Source of the DNA: an uncultured Clostridia bacterium
GTDB lineage: Bacteria; Bacillota; Clostridia; Oscillospirales; Acutalibacteraceae
Assembly: GCA_947652665.1 (NCBI GenBank)
Contig: CANTDZ010000015.1
Location: 1 to 33,757 of the forward strand
DNA: 33,757 nt
Reading direction: 5' to 3'
Shown: positions 7,738 to 16,218 of the stretch, piece by piece
Numbering within the stretch: position 1 is the stretch's first letter
Layout: each line of letters begins with the position of its first letter
The notes under the pieces: generated by a model
Database searches by the model: none
What the model was told of the DNA's origin: nothing
Seen by the model: only the letters and a program-made list of their open reading frames with translations
Program-made: the position numbers and the translations under genes

Positions 7738-8619
7738 ATGAAACGCACAGAATCCAACGGATTTATTATATTGGTCATGGTGGTGGCGCTGGTGGTAACC
7801 TTCGTGGCAAAAGTCGTGGGCGATTTCCTGGAGCCCCCCAAGCAGACGCCGCCGCCCTCCGTCCAAACCCAGTCCCAGGCCCCCACTCCGGCTCCGGGCG
7901 ACACCACCTCCTCTCAGCTGGACTCGGCCCCTGTAATCCCTATAGCCGCCTTTGCCGCGGCAGGCCGGACAGGCGTAGGAGTGGCCTCTGCCTCGCCGGA
8001 AGCCTCCAGCACGCCCCCGCCCCTGGATGCCGTCCCCGCCACCATGGAGGACACCCTCTTTATCGGTGATTCCCGTACCGTGGGCCTTTCGGAATACGGC
8101 GGCCTGGACGGAGCCGACTTCTTCTGCACCACCGGCATGAACGTCTTCACCGCCCGTACCGACGGCGCGGACGTTTACAACGTGGGCTGGGTGACCCTCA
8201 GCGGCCTGCTCTCCAGCAAGACCTACAATAAAGTGTACGTGATGCTGGGCATCAACGAAATCGGCTACCCCTTCGAGTCCATCCTGGGCGAATACAAGGC
8301 CCTGCTGGAGGACATCCAAACGGCCCAGCCCAACGCCCTGATCTTTGTGCAGGCCAACCTTCATGTGACCGCCTCGCGGTCGTACACGGACGACGTGGTC
8401 AATAACCCGGCCATTGATTCCTATAACGCTCTGTTGGCCGAGTTTGCCGACAACAAGCGCATTTTCTATATCGATGCCAACGAAATTTTCGACGACGCCA
8501 ACGGCGCCCTGGACGAAAACAAGGCTGGCGACAGCGCCCACCCCTTAGGTGCCAACTACCAGGAGTGGGGCCAGTGGATCGCCCAAAAGACCGGGCAGAT
8601 TTTGGCAGGCGGACAATAA
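7738..8619 (+). CDS. Membrane-anchored SGNH/GDSL hydrolase-acetyltransferase
   Basis: This 293-residue protein has a single N-terminal membrane anchor (about residues 9-28), a proline/threonine-rich linker to about residue 95, and an extracellular SGNH domain. Catalytic residues are visible: D111-S112 in IGDSRT (block I), N173 in LGINEIG (block III), and D265/H268 in GDSAHP (block V). Proteins of this layout next to an MBOAT gene receive the acyl group and transfer it to the polysaccharide (the AlgJ/AlgX, PatB and DltD principle). A GGGGGAGG ribosome binding site precedes the start. No glycan synthesis genes lie nearby, so the acceptor is made from another locus. Confidence 0.88.
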   Translation: MKRTESNGFIILVMVVALVVTFVAKVVGDFLEPPKQTPPPSVQTQSQAPTPAPGDTTSSQLDSAPVIPIAAFAAAGRTGVGVASASPEASSTPPPLDAVPATMEDTLFIGDSRTVGLSEYGGLDGADFFCTTGMNVFTARTDGADVYNVGWVTLSGLLSSKTYNKVYVMLGINEIGYPFESILGEYKALLEDIQTAQPNALIFVQANLHVTASRSYTDDVVNNPAIDSYNALLAEFADNKRIFYIDANEIFDDANGALDENKAGDSAHPLGANYQEWGQWIAQKTGQILAGGQ

Positions 8620-8623
8620 AAAC

Positions 8624-8660
8624 GGGCCGGAAGCAGGCAGTTGCTTCCGGCCCTGTTTTT
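8624..8660. terminator. Bidirectional terminator between convergent genes
   Basis: A perfect 12-bp stem (8624-8635 with 8642-8653) has a 6-nt loop, a T tract on the plus strand (8655-8659) and A-rich sequence on the other side (8618-8622). It serves the SGNH gene on plus and the ABC permease gene on minus. Confidence 0.88.
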
Positions 8661-8662
8661 CT

Positions 8663-10507
8663 TTATTTGTACTCCTTTTCCAGTAACGCGTAGGTAGATG
8701 TCATTTCGGGGGTGACGGCGAAAACCGTGTCCCACGGTTGCGCATACTGGTGCGCAAGGGGCAGTACCCGCCCTTTGGCCGGGATGGTGCGGTAGGCAGG
8801 ATACTGTTCCACCAGGATGCCGCCTTTGGCCAAAATCGTGGCCGTGGAGTCATAATGCAAAAGGTAGGGGTCCTCGTAGCCCGCCTTTGGGAAGCGCCCC
8901 GCCCGGAAGTCCTCCCGCATGGCGTCCTCCAGCTTCTCCAGGAAGCCGGCCGGGAACTCTTCCAGCTCCTTGGCGTCCACCGCTTCCTCCGGATTCTGCT
9001 GCTGGATGACCGTATGAGGCGGCATATCGCCCTTTCCGATTTTTTCCAGGGCATCCAAGGCGTTCAGGGGGAAGGCGCTCTCCACGGCCTCCTCACAGCT
9101 GGCAAGCTCCAGCAGCATGGCGTTGTACTCGTCTAAAAGGCGCTGGGCCTCGGGGGTCTTTTTGCTTAAAAATGAATAATAGTAGATACGGATGTAGGCG
9201 CCTAGCTCATGATAGGTAAAGCCTGTATAGTCCCCCGAATCATACCCGTTACGCCCCGGCAAATAGGGGTATTGGGCGGCGCGCTCGGCTTCGATCCATT
9301 TGGCCTGCAGCTGCAGCGCCTTTTCCATGTTTTCCGGGCTCATGACCCCGGGGTACAGCTGGGCCCCGTCGGTGTGCGTATTTACGCTGATGGTGTAATC
9401 CCCCAGGCTTCCTATGGGGAAGGACACCCCCGCCAGGCTCTCCAGGTCCGGGAGTTTCGTATCCACCCCCAGTCCGGTAGAGATAGCCCCAATGGCCCCA
9501 GCCGTCACCGCAAAGGACAGGGCAAGCGGCAACAGGTGCCGGTGCAGCTTTTTCAGGGAGTGGAAGTAGTACACCTCCGTGACCACCCACGCGCCCAGGA
9601 GCGCCGCCGCCATAGCGCCCAGGTTCTTGGGGATGCCTGCGTCGCCGTCCGGGAAATAACGCTGGCGGTCGCACAGGCCGGCACTGGCCCACATGGCGGC
9701 GGTGACGGCCAGCTGTACCCGCAGGTAGAGCCGCATCCCTTTGTTGTGGCGGGATATGCCGGACTTTTCACTGCCCCGGCGGCAGTACACAAACCAGCTT
9801 AATGCCAGCAGCGGGGGGATCAGCACGGCCTTGCAGGGCAGCTGGTGGGCCATATCCCAGTTTCGCCAGCCGCGCATATGGCTGAGGAACATGGCCATGG
9901 GCGGCGACCCGGCGCGCACGAAATAATCTTCGGGCCAATACTGGTACTGGCCGCCAGGTATGGTGATATAAATGATGGAAAAGAGATAATACATCATGAT
10001 CCACCATCCAAAGGTGAGCAGCACCGCCGTAAGCGTGTACTCAAAGTACGTGCCGCTGGCCACGGCCGCCAGGGTAAAGAACGCCAACACGCAGGCCCCC
10101 ATCAGCGCCATAATGAGCGCAGACTGCAAAAAGGGCCGGTTGTAGTCCACGGGGCCGTACAGCCAATCCCGCAGGCCCAGAATGGGGATGGGCGCCCACA
10201 AGGTCAGCAGCCCCACGCCCATGCTGGACACAAAAAACGTGCTGCGGTTTACGGGCAGGGCGTGGATGAAATCGGCCTGCTTCCGGCTGAAGCAGTCGCC
10301 CAGCAGCCACGCGGGCAAAAGAAAGCTATAGCCAATGGCCAGGAAGTTGCAGACGACCAGGTGCTCGGGGCGCATGGTGTAGCTGTTCCACAGGCAGACC
10401 AGCAGGAACCCCGCCCAATACACCGCCGCCAGGGGCAGCATCCGCCGCAGCTGCCAGGAAAAGGCCGCGAAGGCTTTCTGTTTCTCAAAGGATGTTTTCC
10501 ATGTCAT
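8663..10507 (-). CDS. ABC transporter permease with large extracytoplasmic domain (YtrC/D-like)
   Basis: This 614-residue protein has roughly the first 350 residues as membrane helices (for example LPLAAVYWAGFLLVCLW and ALIMALMGACVLAFFTL). A soluble, presumably extracytoplasmic C-terminal domain of about 260 residues follows, rich in charged residues and tyrosines. The architecture resembles permeases linked to YtrA-type regulators, where the C-terminal part is the uncharacterised DUF6449 region. It overlaps the ATPase gene by 23 nt, so it is translationally coupled and is the membrane half of the same transporter. In Bacillus, Ytr-type systems respond to cell-wall-active antibiotics or affect cell-wall thickness. 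That role here is inference from the family. Confidence 0.8.
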   Translation of the reverse strand: MTWKTSFEKQKAFAAFSWQLRRMLPLAAVYWAGFLLVCLWNSYTMRPEHLVVCNFLAIGYSFLLPAWLLGDCFSRKQADFIHALPVNRSTFFVSSMGVGLLTLWAPIPILGLRDWLYGPVDYNRPFLQSALIMALMGACVLAFFTLAAVASGTYFEYTLTAVLLTFGWWIMMYYLFSIIYITIPGGQYQYWPEDYFVRAGSPPMAMFLSHMRGWRNWDMAHQLPCKAVLIPPLLALSWFVYCRRGSEKSGISRHNKGMRLYLRVQLAVTAAMWASAGLCDRQRYFPDGDAGIPKNLGAMAAALLGAWVVTEVYYFHSLKKLHRHLLPLALSFAVTAGAIGAISTGLGVDTKLPDLESLAGVSFPIGSLGDYTISVNTHTDGAQLYPGVMSPENMEKALQLQAKWIEAERAAQYPYLPGRNGYDSGDYTGFTYHELGAYIRIYYYSFLSKKTPEAQRLLDEYNAMLLELASCEEAVESAFPLNALDALEKIGKGDMPPHTVIQQQNPEEAVDAKELEEFPAGFLEKLEDAMREDFRAGRFPKAGYEDPYLLHYDSTATILAKGGILVEQYPAYRTIPAKGRVLPLAHQYAQPWDTVFAVTPEMTSTYALLEKEYK

Positions 10508-11384
10508 AACCGCACGCCTCCATTTCGCTGATAAATACTTCTTCCAGAGAAAGCGGCAGGGCTTCCCGGAAGGTGGGGGAGAAGCCGTCCAGGGCGGCTA
10601 AAATCTCCTCTTCGCTGCCCCGGGCCACGAAGCTCAGCAGCGAGCCGGTCTGCTCCCAGCTGGTGATGCAGATGGCCTGCTTGAGCGCCCCTATCTCCGG
10701 CATCTCCCGGAACACCGCCTGCACCCGGTGCAGATGCAGGTGCATCTCGTCGAGCTCCCTCTCCAGCACCACGCCGCCCTTGTGCAGCAGCGCCAGGGTG
10801 TCGCAGAAATCCTCCATCTCCCGCAGGTTGTGGGACGCCAGCACCACGGTCATCTGCCGGTCGGCGACCTCCTCGGCCAGCAGCTTCTTCAGGAGCCTGC
10901 GCACCACCGGGTCCAGCCCGTCAAACACCTCGTCCAGCAGCAGGAAATCCGGCCGGGAGGCCAGCGCCAAGATGAGCGCCGCCTGCTTGCGGTTGCCCTT
11001 GCTCAAGGCGTTGTACTTGGCTTTCTCATCCACGGGGAACGCCTGGCAGAGGTGCTCGAAATAGCCGGCATCCCAGCTGGGGTAGAACTGGGCCATCACC
11101 TTGCCCATCTGCCGGACCGAGTACGTGTAGGGGAACCACAGCTCGTCCGGAATCAAGCGCAGCCGGGCCCGGAGCCCTGCGTCCTCCCACGGGGAGCTCC
11201 CCTCCAAAAGGGCTTCGCCTGCGTCCGGCTGGTAGACCCCGGCCAGGATGCGCAGCAGGGTCGATTTCCCCGCCCCGTTGGACCCCACCAGCCCGAAAAT
11301 ACTGCCAGTCTGCACGGTGAGCGTGGCTTCATCCAGGGCGGTGGTTTCCCCAAAGCGCTTCACCAAAGCTTTTGTTTCGATCAT
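10485..11384 (-). CDS. ABC transporter ATP-binding protein (YtrB-like)
   Basis: This 299-residue cytosolic ATPase energises the permease encoded next to it. The Walker A motif is GSNGAGKST (residues 34-42). The signature reads LSKGNRKQ instead of the canonical LSGGQ, as is common in the YtrB/CcmA-like group. Walker B is FLLLDEVFDGLDP, and the switch histidine is in LASHNL. A C-terminal regulatory extension of about 90 residues follows. The start codon overlaps the GntR stop codon as ATGA, and the 3' end overlaps the permease start, which shows tight translational coupling of all three genes. Confidence 0.92.
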   Translation of the reverse strand: MIETKALVKRFGETTALDEATLTVQTGSIFGLVGSNGAGKSTLLRILAGVYQPDAGEALLEGSSPWEDAGLRARLRLIPDELWFPYTYSVRQMGKVMAQFYPSWDAGYFEHLCQAFPVDEKAKYNALSKGNRKQAALILALASRPDFLLLDEVFDGLDPVVRRLLKKLLAEEVADRQMTVVLASHNLREMEDFCDTLALLHKGGVVLERELDEMHLHLHRVQAVFREMPEIGALKQAICITSWEQTGSLLSFVARGSEEEILAALDGFSPTFREALPLSLEEVFISEMEACGYDMENIL

Positions 11385-11749
11385 GCCTTTCCCTCCTCAT
11401 CCAAAATCTTCTGAATCTCCTCTTGCCCCACGCCGGCACCCAGCGCTTCCCGGACCGCTTCCCGCAGCCGCAGGAGGGCTTCGGCCCGGCGTTTTTCCAG
11501 CACGGCCTCGGGCTGGGCCAAAAACGATCCCTTCCCCGGCAGCGAGGCGATCACCCCGTCGCGCTCCAGCATGGCGTAGGCTTTCTGTACGGTGTTGGGG
11601 TTGACGCCCAGCTCCTTGGCCACCGCCCGTACCGAGGGCAGCTGGCCCTTCTCCCCGAAGGCCCCCGCAGCGCCCAGCTTAATGACGCTGCGGTAGATCT
11701 GCTCGAAGATGGGCAGCCCGCTTTTGTAATCAATGGTGAACAGATGCAA
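11381..11749 (-). CDS. GntR-family transcriptional regulator, YtrA subfamily
   Basis: This regulator of about 122 residues has an N-terminal winged helix (PSVRAVAKELGVNPNTVQKAY) and only a short helical dimerisation tail, the YtrA layout. It most likely represses its own operon through the perfect inverted repeat at 11758-11784. The start codon is uncertain. No ATG exists. The GGAGG at 11752-11756 would sit 2 nt from the TTG at 11749, overlap a GTG at 11752, or lie 8 nt from a CTG at 11743. The CTG would give the family-typical N-terminus FTIDYKSGLPIFEQI. I list the TTG but regard a CTG start as a real possibility. Confidence 0.85.
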   Translation of the reverse strand: MHLFTIDYKSGLPIFEQIYRSVIKLGAAGAFGEKGQLPSVRAVAKELGVNPNTVQKAYAMLERDGVIASLPGKGSFLAQPEAVLEKRRAEALLRLREAVREALGAGVGQEEIQKILDEEGKA

Positions 11750-11757
11750 CACCTCCA

Positions 11758-11784
11758 AACTGTACTAATACAACTAGTACAGTT
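11758..11784. promoter_or_regulatory. Operator for the GntR/YtrA-type repressor
   Basis: AACTGTACTA (11758-11767) and TAGTACAGTT (11775-11784) form a perfect inverted repeat with 10-bp arms and a 7-bp spacer. It lies directly downstream of the -10 box, over the expected start of transcription, and just before the GntR ribosome binding site. This is an ideal position for autorepression. Confidence 0.8.
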
Positions 11785-11786
11785 AA

Positions 11787-11815
11787 AGCATACACCATTC
11801 CCCCTGTTTTGTCAA
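11787..11815 (-). promoter_or_regulatory. Promoter of the GntR-ABC transporter operon
   Basis: On the minus strand TTGACA (11810-11815) and TATGCT (11787-11792) are spaced by exactly 17 nt. The operator begins 2 bp after the -10 box. Confidence 0.8.
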
Positions 11816-11840
11816 GGGCCTTTTTTCGCCAGGCATAATA

Positions 11841-11880
11841 GAAAAAGAGCCCGTGGATTGCCACAGGCCCTTCTTTCTTT
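11841..11880 (-). terminator. Terminator of the sigma factor/DUF4179 operon
   Basis: GTGG (11853-11856) pairs with CCAC (11861-11864) around a 4-nt loop. The stem extends outward through GCC/GGC and AG/CT with two mismatches. On the minus strand the stem is followed by TTTTT (11842-11846). Confidence 0.65.
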
Positions 11881-11893
11881 AATGCGGTGCGCG

Positions 11894-13507
11894 TTACCAA
11901 TTTTCCATGTGCATGGTAATGGTTTTTTCTACAAGCACTTCCCCTGTGCTGGCGTCTGTCACCTTTACGTCTACCGGCACGCCGGGGTCGAGCTTAGCCC
12001 AGAAGTGCCCGTTATACACGGAGTAAGAGCCGTCCGGGTTCACGACACGGCCGGAGTTGGAGGCTTCCGATTCCCCTTCGGCCACCAAAACGCCGTCGTG
12101 ATAGGCTTCCATTTTCAGCGGGCGGTAATCCTCCGCCGGGCCGAATACCTGCCAGTAGCCTGCGCCGGATTCGACGGTGAAGCTGCCCAGGTACATTTCC
12201 CCGGTGTAGTCCCCGCCGAACAGGTCGTGGGCGGTCTCATCCATGTCATACCAGGCATAGTTGGGCTGGTCCGGGACATCTTCGGGGCTCGCCAGTTCAA
12301 TCGTCCCCGCGTTGAAGTCCATTAAGAACACGGCTTCCATCTGCTGGCTCCCGTTCTTATCAAAGAAGGTTGCGAAGACCTGGCGGTCTTCCCCTTCGCG
12401 CAGGCCGCCGCACACGAAGACATCGTGTATACGGCCGTTGCCCAGGTCTTGGGGCAGGCATTCTCCCTGGTAGCCCAAGGAGTAGCCGTCGGAAAAACAG
12501 GCTCCGTTGGCCGGGTTGTCGTAAGAAGCGTCATAGTCCATGACGAACAGCGTAGCCGCCGGGGTAGCAATAGCCGAGACCATCTCGACCCCGCCCATGC
12601 TGATGCCGCCGCAATCGATTTGCTTTATGGGCGCGTCGTTGCGCTGTGCGGTAAAGTTCAGGGAAAAATCCGTAGAATTAGCCGTTACATACTCAGGGAG
12701 TTCCCCGCTGCGGTCGCCCGCTATAAAGCCTTTATACTGTAGTTCCACATCCAGGCTGTCCTTGTTCCAATGCTGTTCAGGCAGCAGGCAGGCCCTTTGG
12801 TAAATATATTCACGGCCGCTTACCCGCGTCCATTCGCCCCGGTCCAGGCTGGCAAAGCCGGGAGTGTCCATGCCGCGGCCTCCCTTTTCGTTCCAGCCGT
12901 AGCAGCCCTCGCCGTCTATGACCGTATCATAACCCGGCACTTGCTTGTCGTAGAACGCCGTATACGATTCCGGGTAGGCTTCGTCCAATTCCAAGCGCAG
13001 CCCTGCGTAGAGGAAATAGCCGTCATAATAAGCCTCTTCCACGGTGATATGCACAGCCTGCTCGCCCTCTTGGTTCGGGGCCACATCCTGGGTGAGCACC
13101 GGCTCCGCCTTGAGGGTTTCCGTTACCTCTTCGGGGGCGCTTTCTACCGGCTCAGCACCCGGTGTGGCGGCTGGCGTGGCCAAGGGCTGGGCATAGTTCT
13201 GGATGTTCTCCTGGGTGTCGTGCAGGTTGCCGGCGCCATAGTGGTTCACCTGGCGGAAGATGCCCCCCAAAACCGGCAGGCTCTCCGCAAAGGCCGGGAA
13301 CAGCGCGTTGACCCCCACCATAATGGCGAAAGCAGCGGCCAAAGCCCCCGTAGAGAAAGCGGCGCGGCGCAGGCCCTTGTGCTTCTTTTTTGCTGCCGGC
13401 TGACCGGCCCACTGATCCTCGCGCATCAGGCGCAGGGTATCGTTCAGGAGGGCGGGGCTGGGAGCGTTGCGGTTTACGATCTGCTGGGCAGTTTTCTGTA
13501 AATCCAT
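11894..13507 (-). CDS. DUF4179 membrane protein, probable anti-sigma factor
   Basis: This 537-residue protein has a short cytoplasmic N-terminal part (about 1-45), one membrane helix (about 48-70, AAFSTGALAAAFAIMVGVNAL) and a long extracytoplasmic region. Such DUF4179 proteins are typically encoded next to ECF sigma factors and are thought to hold them at the membrane. It starts 11 nt after the sigma factor gene with an AGGAGG site, so the pair is co-transcribed. After the helix there is a Pro/Ala/Thr/Glu-rich linker (about 108-150), then beta-rich sequence with many acidic and aromatic residues, consistent with a sensor domain. I do not see a zinc-binding HxxxCxxC motif at the N-terminus. 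The signal sensed is unknown. Confidence 0.75.
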   Translation of the reverse strand: MDLQKTAQQIVNRNAPSPALLNDTLRLMREDQWAGQPAAKKKHKGLRRAAFSTGALAAAFAIMVGVNALFPAFAESLPVLGGIFRQVNHYGAGNLHDTQENIQNYAQPLATPAATPGAEPVESAPEEVTETLKAEPVLTQDVAPNQEGEQAVHITVEEAYYDGYFLYAGLRLELDEAYPESYTAFYDKQVPGYDTVIDGEGCYGWNEKGGRGMDTPGFASLDRGEWTRVSGREYIYQRACLLPEQHWNKDSLDVELQYKGFIAGDRSGELPEYVTANSTDFSLNFTAQRNDAPIKQIDCGGISMGGVEMVSAIATPAATLFVMDYDASYDNPANGACFSDGYSLGYQGECLPQDLGNGRIHDVFVCGGLREGEDRQVFATFFDKNGSQQMEAVFLMDFNAGTIELASPEDVPDQPNYAWYDMDETAHDLFGGDYTGEMYLGSFTVESGAGYWQVFGPAEDYRPLKMEAYHDGVLVAEGESEASNSGRVVNPDGSYSVYNGHFWAKLDPGVPVDVKVTDASTGEVLVEKTITMHMENW

Positions 13508-13518
13508 AGGTTCCTCCT

Positions 13519-14034
13519 TTAAGCTTGCAGCCGCTCTTCCAGTGCCGCACGGGCGCGGCTCAAGCGGATGCGCACGGCGTTGGGCGAGCAGCCCAGCACC
13601 TTGGCGGCTTCCCCGGCGGAAAGCCCGCCGAAGTACGTAAGTTCCAGCACCTCCCGGTGCTTTTTCGGTAAATTCTGCAGTTCCCAGAGCAGCTCGCGCT
13701 CCTCAGCGTTTTCGAAAGCAATGCCTTCGGCAGCCTCCAGGGTTACGGTTTCATGGCGCTTGCGGGTGCGCCAGAACATTTTGCAGCAGTAGACAGTGGC
13801 CTTGGAAAACCACACCTTCCCCTGGCGCTCGTCGTGAAAGACGGGCTTCTTGCGCACATAGCTTAAAAAGACCTCCTGAAACACATCCTCGGCATCTTCC
13901 CGGCTATGGAGCTTTGCCAGGGCAATGGCGTACACGCTTTTTGCATACGTGGCCACGACCTGTTCCATAGTGGCGGGGGCCTCCTGGGGCTTTTCCCACT
14001 GGGCTGGCTGAATGGCCATTCGCCCTATATCCAT
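13519..14034 (-). CDS. ECF-type RNA polymerase sigma factor
   Basis: This 171-residue sigma-70 family protein has only regions 2 and 4. Region 2 is seen around HSREDAEDVFQEVFLSYVRK (about residues 43-62). Region 4 is seen in LPKKHREVLELTYFGGLS followed by the helix-turn-helix AGEAAKVLGCSPNAVRIRLSRAR near the C-terminus. It would direct RNA polymerase to envelope- or stress-related promoters and is probably held by the DUF4179 protein encoded immediately downstream. The start at 14034 has GGGAGAGG five bases upstream. Its own promoter is not clear: TATTAT lies upstream on the minus strand, but no -35 is well spaced. Confidence 0.9.
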   Translation of the reverse strand: MDIGRMAIQPAQWEKPQEAPATMEQVVATYAKSVYAIALAKLHSREDAEDVFQEVFLSYVRKKPVFHDERQGKVWFSKATVYCCKMFWRTRKRHETVTLEAAEGIAFENAEERELLWELQNLPKKHREVLELTYFGGLSAGEAAKVLGCSPNAVRIRLSRARAALEERLQA

Positions 14035-14145
14035 ATGGACCTCTCCCTTCTTATCAGGCTTCCAAATCGAACCCGCGCGGTTTCGACGGACACCTATAAT
14101 ACTGCCACAAACCGCCCGATTATTTCAAGTTTTTTTGTTCCCCCC

Positions 14146-14174
14146 TTGCACCCGCTCCCAAACCGCGCTATACT
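14146..14174 (+). promoter_or_regulatory. Promoter of the GH120 xylosidase gene
   Basis: TTGCAC (14146-14151) and TATACT (14169-14174) are 17 nt apart. Transcription would begin near 14181, where the AGAAAGGAG ribosome binding site also lies, so the untranslated leader is very short. Confidence 0.65.
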
Positions 14175-14199
14175 TAACTTAAGAAAGGAGCTGTTATCC

Positions 14200-16203
14200 A
14201 TGGAAATTTATGTGCGTGCAGATGCCGCAAGGCAGGGCGACGGTTCGAAAGCCGCCCCCTTCCAGACCATCACCCAGGCGGCGAAAATCGCCAAGGCCGG
14301 GGACACGGTGCTGGTAGCCCCCGGCGTATACAGGGAGCGGGTCGACCCCCAGAACGGGGGAGAGGAGGGGGCGCCCATCGTGTACCGCTCTATAGAGCCG
14401 GGCGCGGCCGTCATCACCGGGGCCGAGCCGGTAAAATGCTGGCAGCCTTACCAGGGGAACGTCTGGGCGGCGCGGCTGCATAACGGCATTTTTGGCGATT
14501 ACAATCCCTACACCACGCTGGTAAAGGGCGACTGGTACTTCTCCACCAAGCCGTACCATACCGGCGAGGTCTATCTGAACGGCCGCTCGATGTACGAGGC
14601 CGAGAGCTTGGAGGGTGTCCTGAACCCCGTTGTTTTCCGCTGCTCGTGGGAACCGGAGTTCACCACCTACCGCTGGTACACCTGCCAGGAGGACGGGCAG
14701 ACGGTGATTTACGCCAACTTCCAGGGGGCCGACCCCAACCAGGAAAACGTGGAGATCAACGTGCGCCGCAACTGCTTCTACCCCTCCAAAACCGGGGTCA
14801 ACTACATCACGCTGTCTGGCTTTACGGTCAAACAGGCGGCCACCCAGTGGGCCCCGCCCACCGCCTATCAAGAGGGCATGATCGGTCCCCGCTGGTCCAA
14901 GGGCTGGATCATTGAGGACTGCGAGGTCTCCGATTCCAAGTGCTCCGGCATTTCCCTGGGAAAATATCTGCAGCCCAACAACGAAAATAAATGGACCACC
15001 AAATGGACAAAGGACGGCACCCAGACCGAGCGCGATGCCATCTGCCAGGCCCAGCTAGAGGGATGGACAAAAGAGAACATCGGCCACCACATTGTGCGCC
15101 GGTGCAACATCCACCACTGCGGCCAGACCGGTATCGTGGGGCATTTGGGCGGCGTGTTCTCTATTATCGAGGACAACCACATCCACCACATCAACAATAA
15201 GCAGGATCTGGGCGGGGCGGAGATTGGCGGCATCAAAATGCACGCCGCCATCGACGTCGTTTACCGGCGCAACCACATCCACCACTGCACCCGGGGCTTG
15301 TGGCTGGACTGGCAGGCCCAGGGCACCCGGGTCACCCAGAACCTGTTCCACGACAACGTGCCCCCCATGAACACCGAGATCGACAACGGCCTGGCCATCG
15401 GCGAGGACATTTTCATCGAGGTCTCCCATGGGCCCACGCTCATTGACAACAACCTCTTGCTCTCGCCTTGCTCCTGCCGCATCAGTACTCAGGGCATTGC
15501 GCTGGTGCACAACTTTATTGCCGGGTCGTTTACCTGGGTGGGCAAGGGTACGGACAACGGTGGCATCAACCTGCCCACGCCCCGCTACACTCCTTACCAT
15601 GTGCCCCACCGCACAGAGGTGGCCGGCTTTATGACCATTTTGCACGGGGACGCCCGGTTCTATAACAACATCTTCGTGCAGCAGCCGCCCCGGCAGGACT
15701 TGGTGCGGGAAGCCGAGAAAATGTCCGTGGACACCCTGGATATGCTCAACCTGACCTGCGGCACCCTGCCCTACGACGGCTATCCCACCGCCGAACAGTA
15801 TTTCAGCCGCTTCACCGCCGAGAACGTCCACGACCGCACCGACAAGTACTACGACCATCTGCCCGTGTACACCGGGGGCAACGCCTACTTTAACGGCGCC
15901 CAGCCCTGCGACAGCGAGGTGAATTTCGTCACGGATTCCGAGCACGCCATCACCTGGGCCCTGGAGGAGCAGGACGGCAAAACCACGTTTGCCACCAACG
16001 TCTACGAGTTCCTGCCGTGCTTTAGCACGCCCATGGTCTCTACCGAGCTTATGGGCCTGGCCTTCGAGCCCGAGCAGCCCTTCGAGAACCCCGACGGCAC
16101 GCCCCTGCTGTTAGACCAGGACTACTTTGGCGCCCACCGCGCCCTGACGCCCCTGCCCGGCCCCTTTGAGGCAGGCGCTTCTAACCAGGCCGTCTTCGGT
16201 TAA
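14200..16203 (+). CDS. Glycoside hydrolase family 120 beta-xylosidase
   Basis: This 667-residue right-handed parallel beta-helix protein matches my recollection of GH120, typified by XylC of Thermoanaerobacterium saccharolyticum. Shared segments include GDYNPY, IYANFQGADPN, the EINVRR-CFYP stretch, WSKGWIIED, GHLGGVFS and HAAIDVV. By that comparison the nucleophile is D370 in GLWLDWQAQGTRV and the acid/base is E407 in FIEVSHGP. There is no signal peptide, so it should act in the cytosol on imported xylobiose or short xylo-oligosaccharides. The start at 14200 follows AGAAAGGAG. The frame is open upstream to 13906 but only through the promoter and the sigma gene's antisense. About 14 extra residues lie between the two catalytic positions. 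It is monocistronic. Confidence 0.88.
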   Translation: MEIYVRADAARQGDGSKAAPFQTITQAAKIAKAGDTVLVAPGVYRERVDPQNGGEEGAPIVYRSIEPGAAVITGAEPVKCWQPYQGNVWAARLHNGIFGDYNPYTTLVKGDWYFSTKPYHTGEVYLNGRSMYEAESLEGVLNPVVFRCSWEPEFTTYRWYTCQEDGQTVIYANFQGADPNQENVEINVRRNCFYPSKTGVNYITLSGFTVKQAATQWAPPTAYQEGMIGPRWSKGWIIEDCEVSDSKCSGISLGKYLQPNNENKWTTKWTKDGTQTERDAICQAQLEGWTKENIGHHIVRRCNIHHCGQTGIVGHLGGVFSIIEDNHIHHINNKQDLGGAEIGGIKMHAAIDVVYRRNHIHHCTRGLWLDWQAQGTRVTQNLFHDNVPPMNTEIDNGLAIGEDIFIEVSHGPTLIDNNLLLSPCSCRISTQGIALVHNFIAGSFTWVGKGTDNGGINLPTPRYTPYHVPHRTEVAGFMTILHGDARFYNNIFVQQPPRQDLVREAEKMSVDTLDMLNLTCGTLPYDGYPTAEQYFSRFTAENVHDRTDKYYDHLPVYTGGNAYFNGAQPCDSEVNFVTDSEHAITWALEEQDGKTTFATNVYEFLPCFSTPMVSTELMGLAFEPEQPFENPDGTPLLLDQDYFGAHRALTPLPGPFEAGASNQAVFG

Positions 16204-16218
16204 ATTCCTATAAAGCAG

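Noticed and set aside
6375..7907. Minus-strand ORF of 510 codons opposite the MBOAT gene
   Set aside because: Antisense shadow of a clear membrane acyltransferase, with composition rich in His, Gln, Pro and Glu and no domain.
11372..12325. Plus-strand ORF of 317 codons across the GntR and DUF4179 genes
   Set aside because: It crosses a promoter, an operator and a terminator of the opposite strand and has no recognisable domain.
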